NCBI GenBank assembly: GCA_043228905.1
Contig: JBHGNT010000015.1
Span: forward strand, 19,406,001 to 19,470,000
Reading direction: 5' to 3'
Origin: Azolla caroliniana
Taxonomy: Eukaryota; Polypodiophyta
Length of the DNA: 64,000 nucleotides
The notes under the pieces are model-generated. The model made no database searches. It was not told the origin of the DNA and saw only the letters and a program-made list of their open reading frames with translations. Positions 1 to 9,099 of this stretch are shown piece by piece. Positions within the stretch are counted from its first letter, which is position 1. Each line of letters opens with the position of its first letter. A program made the position numbers and the translations under genes.

Positions 1-40
1 CAAACCCTAACAGGTCGTAAGAACAACAGACAGAGAAGTG

Positions 41-1285
41 ATGGATAGAGGAATGGCTAGCTCGCTCCCTGTGGAGAAACTCGACAGATCCAATTATGCA
101 TCTTGGTCGTACAAGATGCACCAGTACCTGCTTGGGCATGGCTACTGGAGTTTCGTCGAAGGAGCCAACGAAACAACACCTGATGCGGCACATAAGGATT
201 TCCCAATGTGGGAATAATCGCCAAGCAGAGTGATGTACTACTTTGCGTCCAGTGTCGGAGACCAGCTGTTGAGCCACATCCGAGACGCCAAGACGCCGAA
301 GGAGGCTTGGGGAAACCTGAAGAAGGTTTTCGCCGGGAGCACTACAGCCCGGAAGCTGCAACTCCGACAGGAGTTGAGCAATGTCCGACAGAAGGACATG
401 TCAATGGCGGATTACATGGCTCGGATCAAAGAGATCTGTGACTCGCTTGCCTCTATCAACGTTACCGTAGAGGAAGACGAGATGGTACAAGTCTGTCTTG
501 GGGGCCTGGCGTCTAAGTTCAGAGCGTTCCGAACGGCGGTATGTACAAGGGAGAATACGCTGTCATTTTTCGACTTACAATCGATGCTCCTTGTAGAGGA
601 GAACCACGCCGGTGCGTCAACTAGCGCACCTATTGACAACCGGATGTTGTACACAGAAGCGGATCGGTCCCGTGGGCGTGGTGGACGAGGCGGGTCGGCA
701 CGCAATGGAGGCGGCCGGCAAGACCAAGAACAAAGGCACAGAGAACGTGCCGACGGTAGTTTTGAACCCTCCGGGAGCAGGGGGAGTCATGGCGGCACCG
801 GAAAACAACAAGAGAAGATTGCAACGGAATGTTGGTATTGTGGCAAAAAGGGCCATAGAGAAAGCAAGTGTTGGAGAAAACGCGCCAATTCGGACAAATC
901 CGGATACAGCAAGGATGGCCGGCAAAGCTCGCACTATGCGAAGGGATCGAGAGGATCCAAGAACGGTAACGGGCCAGCCTTGGTGATGAAGCACGAGGCG
1001 AACTCGATGAAGAAGACCACTTCCAAATCGGAGGAAGTGTGGTATGTTGATTCCGGTACGTCGAACCACATGACGAGCCACAAAGGGTGGTTCTCCTTTT
1101 TGGAGAAACTAGATCAACTAGGAGTAGTCGAAACCGGAGATGACAATCCTCACCCAATCGTGCACGTTGGAGAAGTCCCTTTGAGCTACGTCGGACAGAA
1201 GGGGAAGCTGATGAACGTATTACACGTTCCGACAATCACGAAGAACCTGGTGTCGGTCAGACAGATCGTCAACCAAGGGATGTAG
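41..1285 (+). pseudogene. copia gag and protease region, interrupted
   Basis: The likely start is the ATG at 41. The frame runs to 1285 with one internal TAA at 215. The first ~200 codons match the gag family called UBN2/Retrotran_gag_2, which packages element RNA. A CCHC zinc knuckle (CWYCGKKGHRESKC) is encoded at 830-871. The aspartic protease active site follows as VWYVDSGTSNHM, with the GAT codon at 1049. The frame ends at 1283-1285 with TAG, and the next polyprotein segment continues in another frame, so a small indel as well as the stop separates protease from integrase. In an intact copia element all of this is one polyprotein. Confidence 0.9.
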
Positions 1286-2334
1286 CACGTATACGCACCT
1301 CGGGTGCTTCATCGAGGAAGAGGGCCAGATTATTGCGCAATGGCGTACAGACGGGACGATGTTTATCCTTGACACCAATGACGTCGGCACTGCTCTGTTT
1401 GCAAAAGGACAAAAGGTTGAATCAGACATCGACCTGTGGCACAAGTGGATAGGCCACGTCAATTACCGGAGGCTTCAAGACCTGCAAACGAAACAAGTTG
1501 TTTTCGGCTTGCCGAAGTTCAGCGGTCGTAAGGCCCAAGTATGTGAAGCCTGCCAACTCGAGAAGCAACACCGGCTTCCATTCCCTACCGAACGTAACCG
1601 GAGCCGTAACAAGCTCAACCTTATCCATTCGGATGTGTGGGGACCGACACACATGGATCTACCTCATTGAGCGGAAGAGTGAAGTCTTCGAGTGTTTTCG
1701 GAGTCTCCAAAGCATGGTGGAACGAGAATCAGAGAGGAAGATCAAATGCCTGCGATCGGATGGTAGAAAATAATACTTTTCCGGCCAATTCAACAGTTAT
1801 CTGCAGCAAAAGGGAATTCGGCGAGAGTTCAGCTGCAGATACACACCGCAACAGAACGGTGTTGCCGAAAGGAAGAACTGGTCGCTTATTGATGCGGCAA
1901 GGGCAATGCTGGAGGAGAAGAGCATGCCCAAATTCTACTGGGCGAAGGCAGTCTGAACGGTTGTCTACATCCAGAATTGGATCGGTGACAAGGTGTCAGC
2001 TCACGAGCTGTATTTCGGGCACAAGCCGAATTTGAGACACCTTAAGATCTTCGGTAGCATTGCATATGTGCATGTACTGGATGAGAAGCGGAGGAAGCTG
2101 GATGCAAAATCGAAAAAATGCATCCTAGTCCCCCGGACAAAGAAGGTCCGAGTTAGTCGAGATGTCGAGTTCGATGAATCAGCATCGTGGTACTCTTTAC
2201 CGACTTCGACTTCCGAATCCGACCCGATGCCGGAGGATGAGGCTAGTGAGCATGAACCGGCTCAGGTAGATGATGATGAAGCGTGGACTCAAGATGAGAG
2301 TCCGGAATCGTTTCGGTTGAGCAGGCCGAACTAG
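1286..2334 (+). pseudogene. copia integrase region, frameshifted
   Basis: The region starts with a GAG-pre-integrase segment (residues like LWHKWIGHVNYRRLQDL from 1434; a CEAC pair near 1540), the zinc-binding part of integrase. The catalytic core begins at HSDVWGP (about 1626) and then changes frame. From about 1670 the core continues in frame 1 with LRSDGR (second acidic residue), NGVAERKN (glutamate region) and the LKIFGSIAYVH segment, broken by stops at 1771-1773 and about 1954. The protein would insert element DNA into the host genome; this copy is inactive. From about 2200 the frame becomes acidic and serine-rich, the usual linker before reverse transcriptase. Confidence 0.85.
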
Positions 2335-3720
2335 AGACTGAGTCAATCTGACCAGTCCGATGAGGAACTGGCGAGTATTGGAGACTCTACCGTGCTCTCC
2401 CCGCGCAAGGAACCGAGGAGATGGTTCACGCGCAAAGAGAAAGGGAAGAAAAAGATGTCGGAATTCGAAACCGGCAACGATGAGTCGGATCGGTGTGCAT
2501 CTGACTCCGGCAAGGAGAAAGGCGGATTTCAGCAACGAAGATCGAACCGGCCAAGAAGGGCCTTAAACCGGGTAATGGTGAGTTACGCCGGTCCACCCGC
2601 CAGAAGGATCCCATCAAGCGGTACGGGTACAATGAGTACATGGCGCATCACTATGCGTACATGCCTAAGGTGGTGGAAGTGCGTGAGCCGGAGAGCTACA
2701 CAGAAGCGGCAAAGGACGCAAATTGGCATGCCGCTATGGAGGAAGAAATGCGGGCACTTGATGTCAACGAGACATGGGACCTAGTTGACCCTCCCCGTCA
2801 CTGTAAACCGATCGAATGCAAGTGGGTGTACAAGGTAAAGTACAACGCCGATGGTTCAGTTAACCGGTACAAGGCCCGGTTAGTGGCGAAGGGATACGCG
2901 TAGAACCACAGAATCAACTACGACGAGACCTTCACTTCAGTAGCAAAGATGACGAGGGTTCGTGTGGTGCTGGCGGTTGCTGCAACAAGGGGGTGGCATC
3001 TTCACCAGATGGATGTGAAGAATGTGTTTCTTCATGGTGATCTTGAAGAAGAAGTCTTTATGACTCAACCCCCCGGTTTTCAATCGGAGATGAACAAGTC
3101 GGCGGTATGCCGGCTGAAGAAGTCGTTGTACGGCCTAAAGCAAGCCTCTCAAGCTTGGAATGCGAAGATCACGCACCAGTTGCGTAAGATGGGGTTTGTG
3201 GCCTCCAAGTCCGACTCTTCGTTGTTCATTCGGCAAGGCTCAACCGGTCCAGTATGTATCCTGATGATTTAGTCATCATCGGATCGGGTCTTCCAGAAGT
3301 CAACCGCGTCAAGTCCCAGTTGTCGGACGCATTTGAGATGAAGGACCCGGGGGACCTTCATTATTTTCTTGGGATCGAGGTGATCTAAACCCCCGACGAC
3401 ATATTGCTCTCACAATGACATTACGTCTTGAATATGTTGTACAAGTTCGGCATGACAGAATGTCGACCTGTCTCCACACCCTTGGACCGGAGCCAGAAGC
3501 TTCGTCCCAACTCCAGACCGGCCTACAACGAGAAACAATTCTGACAAATTGTCGGAAGCCTTATTTACTTGACTATCACGCGACCTGACATCAGCTATCT
3601 GGTCGGAATGATAAGTCAATTCATGCAGAAGCCGACAGTGGAGCACCTTCAGTGAGCACAACGGATACTGCGATATGTAAGCGGCACGAAGGACCGGGGA
3701 CTGTTATACTGGCGAGGTAT
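2335..3720 (+). pseudogene. copia reverse transcriptase region, interrupted
   Basis: A charged linker is followed by RRSTRQKDPIKRYGYNEYM (about 2590-2645), typical of the stretch before copia polymerase. The RVT_2 domain then reads CKWVYKVKYNADG, YKARLVAKGYA, a TAG at 2901, then [20 protein letters not shown] and [13 protein letters not shown]. The frame changes at 3271; the active-site box survives in another frame as YPDDLVIIG near 3255-3280, with proline at the x of the usual YxDD. Further stops occur at about 3388, 3418, 3543, 3655 and 3730. It would copy element RNA to DNA; this copy is dead. Confidence 0.9.
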
Positions 3721-3734
3721 AACTGAATAGCTAG

Positions 3735-4399
3735 TCGGTTACACGAATGCCGACTGGGCCGGTGATGCGTCGGATCGCAGATCCACTTCCGGTTTTATGT
3801 TTTCCCTTGGGAGCGCAACTGTTGCATGGAGTAACAAAAAGCAACCAACAGTGGCTCTGTCAAGCACTGAGGCTGAGTACCGGGGCGCGATCGTTGCCAC
3901 CTGCGAAGCCATTTGGCTTCGGCGACTGCATCGAGACTTGCGGATCGAGGTACCGACCCCGATCCCGATTTATTGTGATAACATCAGCAGCATGCAGCTC
4001 GCCAAGAACCTTGTGTTCCATGCTCGCATGAAGCACATAGAAGTGCATTATCACTTTGTGCGTGAGCAGGTCCTGAGCAGTGAAGTTGAACTACAGTATG
4101 TTCACACAGATCGGCAAATTGCTGACATCTTCACCAAGCCGCTCGGATCGGACAAGTTGCAGAACTTTACCGACATGCTTGGTGTTCGGCATCTCGACGT
4201 GCCGCACTTGAGGGGGGGAAGAAGGGGCAAAGACACCGCCGGAACGGGCAAAGGCAAAGAAACTGTTGCCGACACCAATAAGGGAAGAACCGGAAGAGGG
4301 GGAGACAAGGAGGAAAAAGAAGCCGAGTCGACGAAGAAAGTCGGCACGTCCGAACAAGTCGGAATGAGCGGCAGTGGTGGCAAGGTCAAGGAGGACTGA
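3735..4399 (+). pseudogene. copia RNase H region plus start of C-terminal extension
   Basis: The frame reads [32 protein letters not shown] and [16 protein letters not shown], then the closing [11 protein letters not shown] and [12 protein letters not shown]. These are the copia RNase H signatures, with the catalytic acidic residues D (ADWAG), E (STEAEY) and D (CDN) all present. The enzyme removes RNA from the RNA-DNA hybrid. The domain proper ends near 4205, where intact copia elements normally reach the polypurine tract and 3' LTR. Here the frame continues as a Lys/Glu/Gly-rich stretch to a TGA at 4397. Confidence 0.9.
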
Positions 4400-5026
4400 G
4401 CCAACCGGAAAGAAGAAGTGTGCACGTAGGAAGAAAAGTGCATACTATGTGGAGTTAATCATTATCATCACGACGACAGTGACCGAGATACGGAGTCGAA
4501 TGAAGAATTCGACTTCGGTGAACCGGCTGAAGAAGTTGAGGATGGAAGCAAGGCCAAGACCCGGACGTGGTCTGATGTGGTGAAGGGCCTTAAACCGAAA
4601 GACGAGTCGGAGGATACCGACTCGGACAAGAGCTGGAATGAGTCAGGAGTGACCGATTCGGAAAAGAGCTGGAACGAATTGGAGACAGCCGATTCAGATC
4701 AACAGACGGATCCGGATGAACCGAATCAACTAGAGGCCAAGCAGACACGGATGCAACGGAAGTTGATGCCATCGCAGAGGAACCGACGGATCGGCAAGCG
4801 CTAGAGTCATAACAACGAAGGAGTTGAGAGGGGCCTATTGAGCAAACATGCCGATCGAGAAGGTCGAGGAGCGCAGAACCAAAAGGGTCATGACAAACGG
4901 GACCGGACCGGACGAGGAGCGCGAGCAAGGCGGAGCGACGCCAGGAGAAGTCGGTTGGAAGAACTGATTGCCACAGAGGCTGACACTAGGATCCAACCTC
5001 AAGTTGAGCTTGAGGGGGAGTGTTGA
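4206..5026 (+). pseudogene. unexplained in-frame extension between copia RNase H and 3' LTR
   Basis: About 820 bp separate the end of RNase H from the 3' LTR. The RNase H frame stays coding-like through all of it, with only three stops (4397 TGA, 4427 TAG, 4802 TAG), and ends at the TGA at 5024-5026, a few bases inside the LTR. The translation moves from a Lys/Gly/Glu-rich stretch to a CILCGVNHYHH segment, then an acidic Ser/Asp/Glu stretch with a repeated S-W-N-E motif (DSDKSWNES, DSEKSWNEL), then a basic Arg-rich end. I recognise no family. It may be a C-terminal polyprotein extension or a fused accessory frame. A TTGAGGGGG tract occurs at both ends (about 4208 and 5010), as if an insertion separated two purine tracts. 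Confidence 0.6.
5009..5020 (+). promoter_or_regulatory. polypurine tract (plus-strand primer site)
   Basis: A GAGGGGGAG purine run lies directly before the TGTTG start of the 3' LTR, where LTR retrotransposons prime plus-strand DNA synthesis. A similar purine run at about 4209-4223 follows the RNase H coding region. Confidence 0.7.
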
Positions 5027-5446
5027 GCAGCAAGCTCAACTGGAGCCGGATCGGCTGGATAAGCCTGAGCCGGTGTGTGAGACAGATCGGTAAGTCGATG
5101 AGCAACGGAGCCGACAAGCAACGGAGCCGGTGAGTTGGGGAGCCGGTTTACCGGATCCAATCGGTAACCGGAAGCCTAGTATTAGTTTAGACTACTAGGC
5201 AGTTATAGTCTCGTAGTAAGTGTCAGATGCTCGTGTGAGCATTGAAGTACGCGGTACTTTTGTCTGTCCCACGAGGACTTGTATAAATAGTGCTACTGAG
5301 CATAGTTGTAAGAACAGAGAGTGTTTATATTGTTTTGAATATAGCTTTTACGTTCTGCTCTCTCTGTCTCTCCTGTGTACTCTGTGTATTCTCTGCTTTC
5401 TCTGTTTTCTAACGCTTCCGCAAGTAATCGTTTACAAAAACCAACA
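5021..5446 (+). repeat. 3' LTR of the copia element
   Basis: The boundaries come from the short inverted termini TGTTG (5021-5025) and CAACA (5442-5446) and from the purine tract just upstream. Length is 426 bp. It holds a TATAAATA box at 5282-5289 and a pyrimidine-rich stretch after it, a plausible promoter and transcript-end region. The 5' LTR is outside the window, so neither LTR identity nor a target-site duplication can be checked; the first flanking bases are ATGGT. Confidence 0.85.
5282..5289 (+). promoter_or_regulatory. TATA box in the LTR
   Basis: TATAAATA lies about 260 bp into the LTR, the usual place for the U3 promoter of a plant copia LTR. Confidence 0.6.
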
Positions 5447-6067
5447 ATGGTTTTAGAAAAAAAGGAGACGGAGGCACATTTGCTATACGTCATGTATGTT
5501 TCTTAGGGATGTATGCATGAATGAATGAATGTATGTATATATGTATGTATGTACACTCATGTCTATTTGCTACCAACTCATAATGATGCTTGGCAAGGGA
5601 ATCGTGGCCATGAGCGATGCAAAGCACGTTTCCGAGGGCGTGTGTGTGATTTGCACCGTCATATCTTTATCTAAAAAATGTGTGCCATTATAAAATACAA
5701 CTTTGGTAGCCCAACTCTCATTGCAGTAGCCTGACCGGCTCAAAGCAATAGCCCGACCGACTCAAGGCAGTAGTAACCTGACTCCAGCAATGGCCCGACT
5801 CAAATCGATTGAAATTTGTGCCGAGTTTCAAAGACTTCAAAAAAAAAAAACCTGACATCAAAATCAACTAGAGAGCATATACCCACATCCAAAACAATGG
5901 TTATGTCGTTACGGTGAGATCTTCAAAGCAAAGCTTCAAATGTTTTCTGGAAGGATTTACGAGGAGAGTTCCTAGGGTCTTCAGAAACGTTATGAGTCCA
6001 ATAATGATGAGATCTCCTTGCAAATGTTTTTGAAGAATTTAAGAGAGTTCCCATGATATCTAAAACA
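5447..6067. other. intergenic, no gene seen
   Basis: It contains an ATGA/ATGT microsatellite at about 5512-5552. At about 5727-5815 a loose short repeat resembles GCCCGACTCAAAGCAATA. No supported reading frame. Confidence 0.6.
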
Positions 6068-6245
6068 TAACCCAAAACCTCCTTTTGCTTTCTGAAAATG
6101 TGAGGGGTATTCTAGTAAATATCAACAAACCCAAAACCTCCTCTTGCTTTCTTGAAAATGTGAGGGGTATTCTAGTAAATATCAACAAACCCAAAACCTC
6201 CTCTGCTTTATGAAAATGTGAGGGGTATTCTCGTAAATATCAACA
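6068..6245. repeat. three tandem ~59-bp repeats
   Basis: Three head-to-tail units share the core CCCAAAACCTCC then GAAAATGTGAGGGGTATTC and end near AAATATCAAC. Unit starts are near 6068, 6127 and 6187. Copies differ by a few substitutions and short indels. Confidence 0.85.
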
Positions 6246-6338
6246 AACTTTGGCTGCCCCGGAAATCATTCCTCCTCTGCTTCCTCTGTTTCAAGCAAAT
6301 CAGAGCGAAGAAGATGCGAAGTAGCGCGAAGAAATTGA

Positions 6339-6509
6339 AGCCCTCGGCCATTCCATGAACGAGAAGATTCCTCTTTTTGCGAGAAAATCAAGCTTGCCAT
6401 GGACAAACACTGCAAATCTGATGTTCTCCATCAAAGGATGCATATGGTGTGGAAGGATGTCTTCAAAGATCCTTCCCAATTATACTACGGAGAAAATTGT
6501 GGTATGAAG
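6339..6509 (+). pseudogene. possible orphan exon, unidentified
   Basis: A 57-codon open stretch reads as ordinary protein (EKIKLAMDKHCKSDV, then VWKDVFKDPSQLYYGENCG) and ends at a good splice donor (AAG, then GTGAGA, at 6510). The codons before 6380 look more coding-like in a neighbouring frame (EALGHSMNEKIPLF), so a one-base indel may have broken it. I do not recognise the family and found no partner exon. It could be a lone exon of a decayed gene or chance. Confidence 0.25.
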
Positions 6510-6639
6510 GTGAGAACTTTATCCACTCTAAAAATCTTTTTGCGTATGAGGTAAGAGTCAGCGTCAGCGTCAGAGTCAGAGTAAAAGAAAAGCGAAGTGA
6601 AGAGAATAATACACGAGAGAGAAAGCGAGGGATTAAGCT

Positions 6640-6710
6640 TGATAGGTTTAGTGGTAAAGTTTGTGCTTTGTAACATTAAGATTCAAGTCTCGAGATCCAT
6701 GCATTTGATA
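6640..6710 (+). repeat. tRNA-like short element (SINE head candidate)
   Basis: A box-A-like TTTAGTGGTAAAG is followed about 30 bases later by a box-B-like AAGATTCAAGTCTC, the spacing of the RNA polymerase III promoter inside tRNAs and tRNA-derived SINEs. No clean cloverleaf forms, so it is not a working tRNA gene. Confidence 0.35.
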
Positions 6711-7077
6711 TGCATCCATATGGGAACAGGTCTGAAATACCTGCACTTTTATCTTTAGTTCCCCCAATGTAAATTTTTGTTATTTATCCAGATGCAAGGG
6801 AACCCTTGAAAGAGAGAAAAGAAGCGGCCAAATTGATCATATGATTGCTCAAATGCACATTCTTTTTATGAAAAAGGTGATGAATTTACCTTATAATTGT
6901 TTAAATAGGTCATAGATTGCTTGAGAGGAGGTCAACCAAGGGCATTTTCAGGAATAGTAAAAACTTAGGAGAATTTCAGTAAATAAAGAAGAATTGGTTA
7001 TTTCCCTAGTTTACCCCTATATATGTATATTCGGGAATGTGTGTGTGTCTGAGAGAGAGGGAGAGAGAGAAGAACGA

Positions 7078-7175
7078 AAGAAATATTAATGTCTTGTAAG
7101 AGGCCAAAATGGTTTATAAGGCCAAACAAGAGATTACACCTTAAGTGTTCTCTTGTCATTGAGAACCACAAACCA
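7078..7175 (-). repeat. dispersed repeat family A, copy 1
   Basis: The reverse complement matches 34310-34415 closely and 25946-26005 and 34008-34062 more loosely. The shared core reads AATCTCTTGTTTGGTC, then GGCCATTTTGGCC, then AGACATTAATAT. It is non-coding and its type is unknown. Confidence 0.7.
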
Positions 7176-7929
7176 AAATAAATGTTGCTAAAGTAAAAAA
7201 AAGAAAGTAAATCTGATAAAAAGTGACGAAAGAATCTTGTTATCAGTACATGTAACATTCTCAAGTTAAATATATTGTAATTTTTGTCTTCGAATGATCT
7301 CTAGCATAGTTCAATCCAGAATAGAGAGGTCTCCGAAGCAAGAGAAGCACTTGCAATAGTGGCGGATAATGGTCTTTATTTGTTGATGACAAGGATGGTG
7401 AGATAGTGGTCCATTAGGCCAGGACCTACGTGCATGGAAAATTGCTATTGCCCGATTTATTGTAACCCCTTATGTTATGTTGTGGTTGGGAGCCCATTTG
7501 TGTAGCCCTTAATTGACTTGTAGCACGAGTGATGGGGCTAAAGAAAGTTGTGATTATTCTTTGTTGATGAGCTCGTGTGGCTGTTTTTTCGTCCCACAAC
7601 AACTTTTCCATGTGTCTCTGGAGTTCTAGCGAGAAAAGCCCCAATCAATGTTGGTTCTCATATTCCATTACCCTGTGTAGTGGGCCAAAGCCTCACATAA
7701 AGAATAAAGAGGCAATGCTATCTCCCTTTTATTTCATAAAAAATAATATAGTGACAAACATAATGTTCTTCATATTTCACTCCCTAATGACACATTGCCT
7801 TGATTAAAGAGGCAATTCCTTCTTCTAGATGTATTTTTGCATATCTGCATATCTGCATACCTCAATATCTAGCTGATGTGATAGTAAAACTCTAGGTTTT
7901 GTAAGTTCCATGATAATGATATTAATGCG
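7176..7929. other. intergenic, no gene seen
   Basis: Short reading frames occur on both strands but none has a recognisable domain, splice context or codon pattern. Nothing else stands out. Confidence 0.5.
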
Positions 7930-8060
7930 TGAGATGGCTATCCAGTTGATAATGATTTTGAGATGGTACTATGAATGGGATGAGTTGTGATGAAGGGATA
8001 TGGCATCTGATGTTGGTTGGTGTGATGGAGTGAGGCTATAACAAAGTTCATTGATTGCAC
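7930..8060 (-). repeat. dispersed repeat family B, copy 1
   Basis: The reverse complement matches about 33775-33900 on the plus strand, including AACTTTGTTATAGCCTC against AACTTCGTCATAGCCTC and a shared CACCAACCAAC. Both contain a short peptide frame NFVIASL..TNQ. It lies next to family A in both places, so the two may be parts of one larger element. Confidence 0.6.
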
Positions 8061-8064
8061 GTTG

Positions 8065-8556
8065 AATAGAGGTCTCAAGAGGGTTCTTTCGGTTGGATAG
8101 TCCCAATCTGCTGTGGAACCGGAAAGGACACTGCGAGGCTTGTTCAATTATAAGGATCAATCGTGTCTGGTGTCCACAAACAGATTGGACATGGTGAGCA
8201 AGAATCTCTGTGTGCTGCTATGGCCCATTTGCATTACTGTTCATTCACTCTTGGTTTCCATTATCATTGGCACTATTCCAGTTGCTCAATGGTGACTCCA
8301 TCTGCTAACGTCGAATAGAGGCCTCAAGGGTTCTTTTGGTTGGATAGTCCTGAGCTGCGGTAGAACCAGAAAGGACACTGCGAGGATTGTTCAATTATAA
8401 GGATCTATCCTGTCTGTTGTCCACAAACAGATTGGACATGGTGAGCAAGAATCTCCATGTGCTGCTATGGCCCATTTGCATTACTGTTCATTCACTCTTG
8501 GTCTCCATTATCATTGGCACTATTCTGGTTGCTCAATGGTGACTCTGTCTGCTAAA
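8065..8556. repeat. tandem duplication, two ~242-bp copies
   Basis: 8065-8306 and 8311-8556 are direct copies. Shared landmarks include GGTTGGATAGTCC, GAAAGGACACTGCGAGG, CACAAACAGATTGGACATGG and GCTCAATGGTGACTC. Divergence is modest. The origin is unclear; it adjoins repeat family B. Confidence 0.9.
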
Positions 8557-8818
8557 ATAAGTGCTGAATCCCCATGCTTTTGAAGCTCTTGCAAGCCTCA
8601 GATAAAATGACCAGGTCAGCCTTCTCCATCATCCGTTGAATGGTGGTGTACGTTGTGATGATTGTGGCATGTATCTCTTTAATGTGCTTGTAAGCTGGTC
8701 ATTTGCACACAAAGGGTTCCTCGCTCTCATCCTTCCCTTGAGTATTGGGTTGTATGGTACAAGTATGAGAAAGGGCTCTTGTTTGATGGTCTCCATGAAG
8801 GTACATAAATAGGTTCAT
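8552..8818 (-). pseudogene. possible coding remnant, unidentified
   Basis: An 89-codon minus-strand frame with one internal stop has protein-like composition, including KDESEEPFVCK and IQRMMEKADLVILSEACKS. No family recognised. It may belong to the same mobile element as the adjacent duplicated repeats. Confidence 0.2.
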
Positions 8819-9017
8819 ATGCTGAAAGGAAAATTGATTTGATAAATCTTGCAACTGAGACCTGTGGGCACCTTGCCCACACAGTAGTTACCTTTAGGTC
8901 ACTTAATCTTATAATATGGTAGAGAGTTTACCTTGCCATAAAGATGTTCGGGTTTTTGTATCCTTGCGTTTTTTAATATATATACTACTTTAATGGAAAA
9001 AGAAAAAAAAGAAAGAA

Positions 9018-9099
9018 ATGAGGACCTTTTTCGTTGTTTTGACATAGAATGGCTTCAGATTGCCAGAAATTACACACAAGATGGCTAATGATTCTTTGA
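9018..9099 (+). promoter_or_regulatory. two upstream ORFs before the PPR start
   Basis: A nine-codon frame (9018-9047) lies in the likely 5' leader. A 16-codon frame (9049-9099) overlaps the PPR start at 9081 in a different frame. If the transcript begins upstream of them they could lower translation of the PPR protein. The transcript start is unknown. Confidence 0.35.

Larger units (their letters stand above)
1..5446 (+). mobile_element. Ty1/copia LTR retrotransposon, decayed; 5' LTR outside window
   Basis: The domain order gag, zinc knuckle, protease, integrase, reverse transcriptase, RNase H is that of Ty1/copia (Pseudoviridae-type) elements. The window opens in the leader just before gag; the 5' LTR lies outside. 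Reading frames are broken by several stops and frameshifts: stop at 215, stop at 1283 with a frame change, breaks across the integrase, stop at 2332, stop at 2901, and a frame change at the polymerase active-site box near 3260. It therefore cannot encode a full polyprotein and is an old copy. It is clearly richer in G+C than the flanking DNA. An unusual in-frame extension lies between RNase H and the 3' LTR. Confidence 0.95.

Noticed and set aside
617-1235. Minus-strand frames of 154 and 201 codons opposite the copia gag
   Set aside because: Shadow frames of the retrotransposon coding strand, with no homology of their own.
4577-4804. Independent 75-codon gene after pol
   Set aside because: It is in the same frame as RNase H and coding-like sequence extends both before and after it, so it is better treated as part of the in-frame extension.
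9060-9080. Upstream start for the PPR protein at 9060
   Set aside because: The codon is TTG, not ATG. The first in-frame ATG is 9081.
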